A DNA stretch of 64,000 bases from positions 37,101 to 101,100 of the forward strand of contig NZ_JABFDK010000010.1 in assembly GCF_013403865.1 (NCBI RefSeq), written 5' to 3'. Each line of letters opens with the position of its first letter. Position 1 is the first letter of the stretch. The notes below the pieces were generated by a model. That model did no database searches. It saw nothing but the letters and a program-made list of their open reading frames with translations, and was not told the DNA's origin. Of this stretch, positions 1 through 7,382 are shown piece by piece. The position numbers were made by a program, and so were the translations under genes. Source of the DNA: Winogradskyella costae (GTDB taxonomy: Bacteria > Bacteroidota > Bacteroidia > Flavobacteriales > Flavobacteriaceae).

Positions 1-204
1 TGTAATTTCTATATGACCGTTAAATGCTACAACTTTATCTCTAATCTTTTGTTGCAAACCAATACCTGTTGCAATAGCAATGAGCATTACAATAATTCCA
101 ATAGCAATTGCTGCGATACCAATTTTAATTATTGGTGCCGAAACACTACTTTTATACGTTTTATTGCCAATTATACGTTTAGCTATAAATAACTCGAAAT
201 TCAC
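1..204 (-). CDS. LolC/LolE-like lipoprotein-releasing ABC permease, N-terminus (partial)
   Basis: The first 68 residues of a protein whose remainder lies left of the window. The translation starts NFELFIAKRIIGNKTYKSS and runs into a membrane segment at about residues 26-50 (KIGIAAIAIGIIVMLIAIAT), then QQKIRDKVVAFNGHIEIT. This is the typical start of FtsX-superfamily permeases of the LolC/LolE type, which with LolD move lipoproteins out of the inner membrane. The start must be the GTG at 202-204: the same frame has a stop (TGA) at 229-231 and no ATG between. The start lies only 8 bp from the start of the divergent NamZ gene. The family call is from the N-terminus only. Confidence 0.75.
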   Translation of the reverse strand, partial: MNFELFIAKRIIGNKTYKSSVSAPIIKIGIAAIAIGIIVMLIAIATGIGLQQKIRDKVVAFNGHIEIT

Positions 205-212
205 TCTTAGAT

Positions 213-1490
213 ATGCTTTTAAAGGTTTTCAAAAATACAGTTTTATTCTCTATAATTATTGGGATTTCCCTTGTAACATTTTCATGCGGAAATAGTGTAA
301 AGCGAGACGTTGAAAGCTCTGCTCTAAAAGACTTAGCAGATAACGATATTTCTACTCCTTATATGGTAAACAACGAAGTTGATAAACCAATTATTGTTGG
401 AGCCAACAGAACATCAACATATTTACCGCTATTAAAAGGAAAGCGTGTTGCTGTAGTTGCTAATCAGACGAGTGTCATTTTTAAAAACCAAGGCTATACT
501 CATATTGTAGATTCCTTGTTGAGTTTAGATGTAGATATCAAAAAAGTATTTTCTCCAGAACATGGTTTTAGAGGGACTGCTGATGCTGGTGAATTAGTAA
601 AAGATGGAAAAGACACCAAAACCGGCTTAGCCATTTATTCACTTCATGGTACACATAAAAAACCAACCAAAGCACAACTTGAAGGTTTAGATATCATGAT
701 TTTTGATATTCAGGATGTTGGTGTTCGGTTTTACACTTACATTTCTACGTTACATTATATTATGGAAGCTTGTGCCGAACAAAATATTCCCGTTTTAATT
801 TTAGATCGTCCAAACCCAAATGGTAATTATATTGACGGTCCTGTTTTAGAAAAAAAGCACAGTAGTTTTTTAGGCATGCATCCTATTCCTTTAGTACATG
901 GTATGACCATTGGCGAATACGCCAAAATGATTAATGGTGAAGCGTGGTTAACTAATGAAGTGACTTGTGATATTACTATTATTGAAATGCAAAACTATAA
1001 TCATAATCGTACTTATAGCTTAGCTTTAAGACCGTCTCCAAATTTACCGAACGACCAATCTATTGAGCTATATCCGAGTTTAGGTTTGTTTGAAGGCACC
1101 AATATTAATGCTGGTAGAGGCACAGAATTTCAGTTTCAACGCTATGGTGCTCCGTTTTTAAATAAGAGTCATTATACGTTTAATTATACTCCGATTCCTA
1201 ATTTTGGGTCTAAACATCCAAAACATGAAAATGAAGTTTGTTATGGTGTTGATTTATCTAAAGTGAAAGCAGAGCGTCATTTTACTTTAAAATATATTAT
1301 GGATGCTTATCACAATGCTACCGATAAAACCAAAGTATTTAATACGGCTAATTTTACTACGCATGCAGGAACGGCCAAATTGCAAAAACAGATTGAAGCT
1401 GGTCTAACTGAAGCTGAAATTAAAGCGACGTGGAAAGATGATTTAGACGCATACAAGAATGTACGTCGTCAGTATTTACTCTATAAATAA
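213..1490 (+). CDS. DUF1343 / NamZ-family exo-beta-N-acetylmuramidase lipoprotein
   Basis: A 425-residue exported protein. It starts with a lipoprotein signal peptide whose lipobox VTFSC puts the lipidated Cys at residue 25. The mature part carries the DUF1343 hallmarks: PEHGFRG, DIQDVGVRFYTYISTL and LDRPNPNG. Characterised members (NamZ of Bacillus subtilis and Tannerella forsythia) remove terminal N-acetylmuramic acid from peptidoglycan fragments, so a role in cell-wall recycling at the periplasmic face of a membrane is likely. Length fits the family. It is divergent from the permease gene with 8 bp between starts, so its promoter must lie inside that gene. It converges on the GDPD gene with 2 bp between stop codons. 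Confidence 0.9.
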   Translation: MLLKVFKNTVLFSIIIGISLVTFSCGNSVKRDVESSALKDLADNDISTPYMVNNEVDKPIIVGANRTSTYLPLLKGKRVAVVANQTSVIFKNQGYTHIVDSLLSLDVDIKKVFSPEHGFRGTADAGELVKDGKDTKTGLAIYSLHGTHKKPTKAQLEGLDIMIFDIQDVGVRFYTYISTLHYIMEACAEQNIPVLILDRPNPNGNYIDGPVLEKKHSSFLGMHPIPLVHGMTIGEYAKMINGEAWLTNEVTCDITIIEMQNYNHNRTYSLALRPSPNLPNDQSIELYPSLGLFEGTNINAGRGTEFQFQRYGAPFLNKSHYTFNYTPIPNFGSKHPKHENEVCYGVDLSKVKAERHFTLKYIMDAYHNATDKTKVFNTANFTTHAGTAKLQKQIEAGLTEAEIKATWKDDLDAYKNVRRQYLLYK

Positions 1491-1492
1491 AT

Positions 1493-2359
1493 CTACTGTT
1501 TTAGTATTTCAATAAGCTGATCGGGATAGTCCGTAATAATACCATCTACAGCCCAAGACTGCATGAGTTTCATGTCTTCTGTTGCGTTAATTGTCCAAGG
1601 AATTACTTGAAACCCTTTAGCTTGATATGCTTTTACCGATTCTGCGGTCAATAGCTTAAAATATGGACTAATAATTTCTGGTTTAAAGGATAACTCTTCT
1701 AGTTTTACTTCGATTGTTTCGTAATCTTCTACTAATAAGGCGACCTCCATTTTTGGTGATTGCTTTTTAATTTCTTCAAGAATGACAACATCAAAAGACT
1801 GAAGATTTATACGACTAAGCATGTCATTTTTTTCAATTTCGTCTAAAACTAATTTCACGTAAGTTTTAGGCTGTGGGGTAAAAATGCCATAATATGACGT
1901 TTCAGATTTAATTTCAATATTAAACTTAACATCAGAATCTTTAGCTTTAACCAAATCAAAAACTTCCGACAACAAAGGCTTATAAGTTTTTAGTTTTTCT
2001 TGATTAGGATATGTGGGATGAAATTTTGAACCACAATCAAATTGTTTAATCTCATCATAATTCATGTGATATAAATTATAATCTTTTTCTGAGTTATCAG
2101 TCAGAACGTCTCCATCAGGATTTAGACATATAATTGGATTCATATAAGGTTCATGAGACACCACAACCTCATGATCTTTAGAAATCACAATGTCTAATTC
2201 CAAAGTATGCACTCCTAAATCAATAGCCTTTTCAAAAGCTGGCAACGAATTCTCTGGCAATAAACCTCTGCATCCTCGGTGACCTTGAATATCAATTTGC
2301 TTTTTAGAATTACCACTCATACATAGGATTATTAAAACTACAATTGGACTAATTTTCAT
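1493..2359 (-). CDS. Glycerophosphodiester phosphodiesterase family protein (exported)
   Basis: GDPD-family TIM barrel, 288 residues with the start used here. Visible signatures are GHRGCRGLLPENS near the N-terminus, TLELDIVIS and VVSHEP (active-site His and metal-binding acids), and the C-terminal WTINA and DGIITDYPD. The family hydrolyses glycerophosphodiesters to glycerol-3-phosphate plus an alcohol. A longer frame starts at 2383. The ATG at 2357-2359 is preferred because it gives a clean hydrophobic leader (MKISPIVVLIILC) and cuts the overlap with the upstream gene from 35 to 11 bp. The Cys at residue 13 may be a lipidation site, although the residue before it is Leu rather than Gly, Ala or Ser. 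It is probably cotranscribed with the sterol-desaturase-family gene. Confidence 0.88.
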   Translation of the reverse strand: MKISPIVVLIILCMSGNSKKQIDIQGHRGCRGLLPENSLPAFEKAIDLGVHTLELDIVISKDHEVVVSHEPYMNPIICLNPDGDVLTDNSEKDYNLYHMNYDEIKQFDCGSKFHPTYPNQEKLKTYKPLLSEVFDLVKAKDSDVKFNIEIKSETSYYGIFTPQPKTYVKLVLDEIEKNDMLSRINLQSFDVVILEEIKKQSPKMEVALLVEDYETIEVKLEELSFKPEIISPYFKLLTAESVKAYQAKGFQVIPWTINATEDMKLMQSWAVDGIITDYPDQLIEILKQ

Positions 2360-3188
2360 CTGCTGAAAGCGTTGATTTTTCATATTTCTGAAATGGTTGC
2401 TTTAATAACTCTTTGATATTTCCGTTTTTTACTTCATCTGGAAACACATCGACTCCATAGATTAACTTTTCACGATCCATATATCTATAGGTTCCTAGCA
2501 TACGATCCCAAATACTAAAGATGTTTCCAAAATTGGAATCTGTATACGGCAATCTATAATGGTGATGAATTTTATGCATATCTGGCGATACTATTACATA
2601 ACTTAATGCTTTATCCAAACCTTTTGGCATTTTAATATTAGCATGTGTAAGCTGAGTAAATATGAGCGACAGCGCTTGATAAATCATGACTAGAGCAATA
2701 GGAGTCCCAACCGCAAAAACACCGAATAAGGTAAATCCGAAACGAATTAAACTTTCTATAGGATGATGTCTATTCCCTGTCGTTGTATCTACACTATGAT
2801 CTGTATGGTGCACTAAATGTACCATCCAAAGTGGCTTTATTCTGTGCTCTACATAATGTGCTAAGTAGGCTCCAAAGAAATCGAGTAATACGACACCAAC
2901 TAACACATACAACCAAAGTGGCATCTGTGGTAACCAATTTATAATGCCGAAATTATTGACGGTTACCCAATCTGAAGACCATAATAACAAAACAGCCAAA
3001 GCAAAATTAATTATTATTGTCGTTAATGTAAAGAAGAGATTTGGAAGCGCGTGCCTCCACTTTTTGTATTTGAACTTAAATAATGGAATACCACCTTCTA
3101 ACAGCCAAAAAAACGTTAAACCCCCAACTAATATAAGACTTCGGTGAGATGAAGGTATGGTTTCGAAGTATGTAATAATGGTTTCCAA
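2349..3188 (-). CDS. Sterol desaturase / fatty acid hydroxylase family protein
   Basis: A 279-residue integral membrane protein with the di-iron histidine clusters of the fatty acid hydroxylase superfamily: HYVEH (111-115), HLVHH (124-128), HH (141-142) and HKIHHH (205-210). Hydrophobic segments at about 16-32, 50-72, 91-110 and 150-178 surround the clusters, as expected for an active site on the cytoplasmic face. The family introduces hydroxyl groups or double bonds into lipids using O2; the substrate here cannot be read from sequence. It sits downstream of the thioredoxin-fold-like gene with 5 bp between, and its end overlaps the GDPD gene, so the three probably form one transcript. Confidence 0.88.
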   Translation of the reverse strand: METIITYFETIPSSHRSLILVGGLTFFWLLEGGIPLFKFKYKKWRHALPNLFFTLTTIIINFALAVLLLWSSDWVTVNNFGIINWLPQMPLWLYVLVGVVLLDFFGAYLAHYVEHRIKPLWMVHLVHHTDHSVDTTTGNRHHPIESLIRFGFTLFGVFAVGTPIALVMIYQALSLIFTQLTHANIKMPKGLDKALSYVIVSPDMHKIHHHYRLPYTDSNFGNIFSIWDRMLGTYRYMDREKLIYGVDVFPDEVKNGNIKELLKQPFQKYEKSTLSADEN

Positions 3189-3193
3189 TACCG

Positions 3194-4093
3194 TTAAGAA
3201 TTAAGATTAATAAGCAGTTGTGCTTTCTTCAAATTTACAGAAGAAATTTTAGATTTCCATAATGCTGCATTCGTTTCATCTTTTAATGCCTTATAAGTTG
3301 TGTAATATAAAAACGCTGCGAAGGACTGATTATTGGCATCAATTGTTTCAATATCCATTCGATTTAATTGTCTCAATACTTTTTTAGGACGTTCTTTTAT
3401 TAAATATTGTTGCATATATAAAAGCGCTACACGTTCTGTTAACACTTTTTGATCTTCAGATGGGTGAATTGTAATAAACTCAGAAGCTTCATTTAAATAA
3501 ATAATCCCTAATTCTATTAAAGCTGGTCTAATTTTTTCTTTTGTGTACATCGAAAAGTCAAAATACTTCGAAGCTAAATAATACGCCGAATAGAAATCTT
3601 TTTTAGTATTGTAACCTATTAATTCGGGTGCCACATATTCTGTATTTAAAGCATAATCATTGATTATCGTTGTAACATTTTGATAATTATCTGGATCACT
3701 AGAAAGGTTTAAAATATTCCCATTAGTATCCATTATTTTAATAGAGTCATCATTAAACTTATTTATATATTGTTGTGATCGCTTGTCTTTAATTTCCTCA
3801 TATAACTCTGCATATTTGTACTCAGCAACAATTACAGGTACAAAATGCTTCCAGATTAATGGACTAAGAATTTCGCTTTCAAACAAATTTTCAACATAAA
3901 TGGTTTTGCCTGTATTGTCATTGGCTAAAACAGCATAAGGATATTTAGTACTTTCCTCCCAAACCATCAACACCATTTTATTTTGAGTTACGGCTAATTT
4001 TTGTGCAATATCGATATTGGTCATCCAAGCTTGTGAATGCGATACATTGAACGCAAATAATAGAAACAATAATTTTAGAACTAAATTATTCAT
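3194..4093 (-). CDS. Secreted protein with thioredoxin-fold-like N-terminal part, function unknown
   Basis: 299 residues with a signal peptide (1-20, ending SHSQ). The mature N-terminus (AWMTNIDIAQKLAVTQNK, then VLMVWEE) has the layout of thioredoxin-like domains of the thiol-disulfide and DUF255 groups, where a WxT...A segment precedes the first strand. At the place where CxxC would be expected there is WEESTKYPY, so no redox pair is present. The C-terminal part is helix-rich and ends in LKKAQLLINLNS. No catalytic function can be assigned; the fold assignment is an inference. It heads the minus-strand group that continues with the sterol-desaturase-family and GDPD genes. Confidence 0.7.
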   Translation of the reverse strand: MNNLVLKLLFLLFAFNVSHSQAWMTNIDIAQKLAVTQNKMVLMVWEESTKYPYAVLANDNTGKTIYVENLFESEILSPLIWKHFVPVIVAEYKYAELYEEIKDKRSQQYINKFNDDSIKIMDTNGNILNLSSDPDNYQNVTTIINDYALNTEYVAPELIGYNTKKDFYSAYYLASKYFDFSMYTKEKIRPALIELGIIYLNEASEFITIHPSEDQKVLTERVALLYMQQYLIKERPKKVLRQLNRMDIETIDANNQSFAAFLYYTTYKALKDETNAALWKSKISSVNLKKAQLLINLNS

Positions 4094-4145
4094 AGTATTT
4101 TTTTAATCTGTTAAGCATCAAAAATTATTCCGAATACGATACCGT

Positions 4146-4640
4146 TTACAACTGAATTCGTTTTTTCATTTCTTCAACAATATTATAAGCAGCAGGACAA
4201 ATAGCAACATTCTTCAATGTCAAATTAGAAATCTGTTGAAATTTTTTTCGATCTGTATGAGGAAACTCACTACAGGCTTTGGGACGCACATCGTAAATAG
4301 AACAATAATTATCTGTACCTAAAAATGTGCATGGTACGGATTGCAACACATAATCGTTCTCGTCATCCAAGCGCAAATACGTTTCAATGAATTGCTGCTC
4401 TTTCATTTTAAAAAATTTAGCAATCCGTTGAATATCCTTTGGCGTGAATAAAGGCCCTGTGGTTTTACAGCAATTAGCACACTCTAAACAATCGGTGCGC
4501 TCAAATTCCTCTTCATGCAATTCTTGCATGAGATAATCTAACTGTTTTGGTGGTTTCTTTTTTAGCTTTGTAAAAAAGGTTTTATTCTCCTTATGCTTAT
4601 CTTTGGCGAGCTTTGGAAGATTATTAATTTGGTCTTGCAT
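4146..4640 (-). CDS. YkgJ-family cysteine-cluster protein
   Basis: 164 residues. Two Cys-rich segments define the YkgJ / CxxCxxCC family (PF03692): CLECANCCKTTGPLFTP at about 55-71, and VPCTFLGTDNYCSIYD followed by RPKACSEFPH around 100-130. The spacing is that of a metal- or Fe-S-binding site. The family is widespread but its biochemical role is not established. The remainder is soluble and basic at the N-terminus (KLKKKPPKQ). It is not tightly coupled to its neighbour: 52 bp separate it from the secreted protein downstream. Confidence 0.88.
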   Translation of the reverse strand: MQDQINNLPKLAKDKHKENKTFFTKLKKKPPKQLDYLMQELHEEEFERTDCLECANCCKTTGPLFTPKDIQRIAKFFKMKEQQFIETYLRLDDENDYVLQSVPCTFLGTDNYCSIYDVRPKACSEFPHTDRKKFQQISNLTLKNVAICPAAYNIVEEMKKRIQL

Positions 4641-4658
4641 GTAACAAATTTAAGTAAA

Positions 4659-4693
4659 GTTCTCGATACACTTAGAGAAAAATTGAAATCACT
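4659..4693. repeat. Dispersed intergenic repeat, copy A (TCTCGATACA ... AAATTGAAATCACT type)
   Basis: The segment reads GTTCTCGATACA, a short spacer, then AAATTGAAATCACT. A related copy is at 7238-7276 (CGCGATACAATTTT ... AAATTGAAATCACTCGAAGT). The two share the CGATACA core and the AAATTGAAATCACT end. Both lie outside genes next to divergent or unrelated genes, the usual setting of small non-coding interspersed repeats. Two copies in one window are suggestive, not proof, of a dispersed family. Confidence 0.5.
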
Positions 4694-4720
4694 AAAACTA
4701 AGGTTCAATACCAATTATAT

Positions 4721-5416
4721 ATGAAAGATATTTTCGGAAAAGCATTATTAGACTATCAAAGCGGAAATTATTCAGTAGATCTTATCACGTCTACAAATAT
4801 ATCAGACGAGGATGTTTTACCATTACCTTATTTATTTAGAGGATTTTCTGAAATGCCTAAACTAGAACAAAAAGCATTACAGTTGGCTGAAGGACGGGTT
4901 TTAGATGTTGGATGTGGTTCTGGTAGTCACGCATTATGGTTACAAGATAAAGGCCAAAATGTAAAAGCTATAGATAATTCTGAAGGAGCCATTATTGTTG
5001 CAAAACAACGTGGTGTTTCAAATGTTGAATTGAAACCACTTTTAGAAGAAACCGAAAGTTTTGACACCATTTTACTATTGATGAATGGCACAGGAATTTT
5101 CCAAGAATTATCTGAAGTAGCAAGCTATTTAAAGCATTTAAAGTCACTTTTAAATCCTGACGGTCAAATTTTAATTGACTCCTCCGATATTTCATATATG
5201 TATGAAGATGACGATGGTGGCATGTGGCTAGATCTTAACCAAGGTTATCCTGGTGAATTAGATTATTTCCTATCGTATAAAGGCGAAAAAGAAGTGACTA
5301 TGAAATGGTTATATCTCGATTTTGAAACCTTGAAAACAGCTTGTTTAACAGTTGGTTTGAAGTGTGAGAAAGTTATGGATGGTGAGCATTTTGATTATTT
5401 GGCGCGGATATTTTAG
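4721..5416 (+). CDS. Class I SAM-dependent methyltransferase
   Basis: 231 residues. The glycine-rich SAM-binding motif I is at 60-69 (VLDVGCGSGS), followed by the acidic motif II (VKAIDNS) and a motif IV-like strand (FDTILLLMNGTG). The C-terminal half contains an acidic loop (MYEDDDGGMW). The acceptor cannot be predicted: members of this group methylate small molecules, lipids or proteins. The gene stands alone between a minus-strand YkgJ gene and a convergent amidohydrolase gene. Confidence 0.85.
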   Translation: MKDIFGKALLDYQSGNYSVDLITSTNISDEDVLPLPYLFRGFSEMPKLEQKALQLAEGRVLDVGCGSGSHALWLQDKGQNVKAIDNSEGAIIVAKQRGVSNVELKPLLEETESFDTILLLMNGTGIFQELSEVASYLKHLKSLLNPDGQILIDSSDISYMYEDDDGGMWLDLNQGYPGELDYFLSYKGEKEVTMKWLYLDFETLKTACLTVGLKCEKVMDGEHFDYLARIF

Positions 5417-5462
5417 GTTATTGCACTGAGTTATTCGTTGGTTCGCAGAGAAATTAATTATC

Positions 5463-5546
5463 ACGCAAAGACGCAGAGGCGCAAAATTATATTAGAAAAT
5501 TGCGCTATATCTTTTTTTTCGTTTGAGTCTTTGCGACTTTGCGAGC
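5463..5546. repeat. Imperfect inverted repeat of ACGCAAAGACGCAGAGG type
   Basis: The left arm is at 5463-5485 and the right arm at 5522-5546. The reverse complement of the right arm matches the left at 18 of 22 positions (CGCAAAG-CGCA motif in both). The 36-bp centre is AT-rich and includes a run of eight T. It lies between two convergent genes and could fold into a long hairpin in RNA from either side, so it may help terminate transcription. Its base composition, with repeated CGCAAAG units, is unlike the flanks. Confidence 0.65.
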
Positions 5547-5558
5547 TTCAACTTATAA

Positions 5559-7178
5559 TTACTGCTCCTCACCGCCAACCACAGTCTTCAGAACTTTAAT
5601 TTTTGGAATATCATTGGCTTCAACCGTCATAATATCATTATCGAGAATAATAAAATCAGCAAACTTCCCAACTTCAATACTTCCTTTTTCATCCTCTTCA
5701 AAATTAGAATAGGCAGCCCAAATCGTCATGCCTTTTAAAGTTTCTTCTCTGCTTAATCCATTTTCCATTTGAAAACCTCCTTCTGGATATCCTTCTAAAT
5801 CCTGTCTTGCCACGGCAGCATAAAAGGTTAAAAAAGGACTAACACGCTCCACAGGAAAATCAGTTCCTAGAGCCACTTTACCATAAGCCTTTAAGAGCTG
5901 CTTAAAAGCATAAGCTCCTTTTATACGTTCTGCTCCCACTCTATCTTCTGCCCAATACATATCACTTGTTGCATGTGTTGGTTGTATGGATGGCATGATG
6001 TTCTTATACAACTCAAAATCCTCAGGAGATACAATTTGAGCATGCTCTACACGCCAACGTCTGTCTTCTTTTCCTTCTAATACTTTAGTATAGGTTTGTA
6101 AAACGGCATGATTTGCAGAATCGCCAATAGCATGTGTATTCATTTGAAATTCTGAATTTGCAATACGTTCAGCTGATCTTTTTAAAGTTTCTAAATCTGT
6201 AACTAGCAATCCTAAATGACCAGGTTTATCTGAATACGGTTCTCTTAACATCGCACCTCGAGACCCTAAAGCTCCATCAGCGTAAAACTTAAACGAACGC
6301 ACATTTAGGTAATCTGTTTTAGTAACTCCTTTATCTAAAAAGTAATCCAGATTATCCTCAGACGCAGAAACCATAGCATAAACACGCATTTTTAAATCTC
6401 CAGATTTCTGAAGACTATCAATAAGTTCAATAGCTTCTTTATTTAATCCGGCATCATCAACAGTAGTTAACCCCAAATCGAAACATATTTTTTGTGCTTC
6501 TAATAAAGCATTAGTCACATCGTTTCGGGTGGGTTGTGGCCAGTGTTCCATCACCAACATTTCTGCATTGTCTACTAAAATACCGGTAAGCTCGCCATTT
6601 TCTACAACGACTTCTCCTCCTTCAATTTTAGAATTTACGGTTACATTTCCTAAATCTAAAGCCGCCTGATTTGCTAATATAGCATGGCCATCAATACGCA
6701 CTAATGCAATAGGCGTATTTGGATAGAGTTTATCTAATAAGCGTTTATTAGGAAATTCTTTCTCTTCCCAATCATTTTGATCCCAACCTCTACCAAAAAT
6801 AAATTCGTTATTTCTTTCATTCTGAAAATCTAAAACACGTTTTACAACGTCCTCAAAACTTTTTGTACCAACTAAATCTACTGCTTGTTGATCTAATCCT
6901 AAACCTAAAAAGTGACAATGTGCATCAATAAATCCTGGTACAATTGTTTTGCCTTCGGCATTAAGGGTATCTAGCGCATTGTATTTATTATCTATTTCAG
7001 AGGTCGTACCAACAGCAATTATTTTTCCATCTTTTACTGCGAATGCTTCAGCTTTACTAAAACTATCATCAACCGTATATATGTTTGCATTTGTAACAAT
7101 TAAATCGGCTTGTTCTTTGTTTTCTTGACAAGCAAAAATGCTTAGTAAGACTAGGATTGTGAATAGTTTTTTACTCAT
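5559..7178 (-). CDS. YtcJ-like metal-dependent amidohydrolase, lipoprotein
   Basis: 539 residues. The N-terminus is a lipoprotein signal with lipobox SIFAC (Cys 17). The amidohydrolase composite domain follows: the metal-binding HxH is at 87-89 (DAHCHF), with NTHAIGDSAN, WRVEHAQ and GTDFPVE further on. The C-terminus completes the small beta-sandwich (GKFADFIILD). This is the Amidohydro_3 / YtcJ type; characterised relatives hydrolyse C-N bonds of amides or formamides, but the substrate here is unknown. Being lipid-anchored, it acts in the periplasm or at the outer membrane. It is a single-gene unit flanked by intergenic repeats on both sides. Confidence 0.87.
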   Translation of the reverse strand: MSKKLFTILVLLSIFACQENKEQADLIVTNANIYTVDDSFSKAEAFAVKDGKIIAVGTTSEIDNKYNALDTLNAEGKTIVPGFIDAHCHFLGLGLDQQAVDLVGTKSFEDVVKRVLDFQNERNNEFIFGRGWDQNDWEEKEFPNKRLLDKLYPNTPIALVRIDGHAILANQAALDLGNVTVNSKIEGGEVVVENGELTGILVDNAEMLVMEHWPQPTRNDVTNALLEAQKICFDLGLTTVDDAGLNKEAIELIDSLQKSGDLKMRVYAMVSASEDNLDYFLDKGVTKTDYLNVRSFKFYADGALGSRGAMLREPYSDKPGHLGLLVTDLETLKRSAERIANSEFQMNTHAIGDSANHAVLQTYTKVLEGKEDRRWRVEHAQIVSPEDFELYKNIMPSIQPTHATSDMYWAEDRVGAERIKGAYAFKQLLKAYGKVALGTDFPVERVSPFLTFYAAVARQDLEGYPEGGFQMENGLSREETLKGMTIWAAYSNFEEDEKGSIEVGKFADFIILDNDIMTVEANDIPKIKVLKTVVGGEEQ

Positions 7179-7237
7179 GGCGATTCTATTATGTTTATTT
7201 GAATTCGTGAATTTTCGTTATCATTTTACCTAAAAAT

Positions 7238-7276
7238 GTCGCGATACAATTTTATAAAATTGAAATCACTCGAAGT
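7238..7276. repeat. Dispersed intergenic repeat, copy B
   Basis: This copy reads GTCGCGATACAATTTT, then AAATTGAAATCACTCGAAGT. It matches copy A at 4659-4693 in the CGATACA core and in AAATTGAAATCACT. AATTTTATAAAATT in the middle makes the element partly palindromic. It lies upstream of the amidohydrolase gene, between it and the terminator of the outer-membrane barrel gene. Confidence 0.5.
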
Positions 7277-7296
7277 AACGAACACTGTAAAAATAA

Positions 7297-7325
7297 GAAA
7301 AGCGCTCCAAATTGGAACGCTTTTC
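7297..7325 (-). terminator. Intrinsic terminator of the TPR/outer-membrane barrel operon
   Basis: Arms GAAAAGCG and CGCTTTTC enclose a second paired block, TCCAA/TTGGA. Read on the minus strand, the hairpin is followed by TTATTTTT. It lies 57 bp after the stop codon of the barrel gene. Confidence 0.8.
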
Positions 7326-7382
7326 AATATCTTCTATGTTGTTTAAGTAAATTCTGAGTCAAAACCAGAATACCATGTCCTG

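Noticed and set aside
80..295. A plus-strand frame across the window's left end.
   Set aside because: It is the antisense of the LolC/E-like permease N-terminus and runs out of frame into the NamZ gene.
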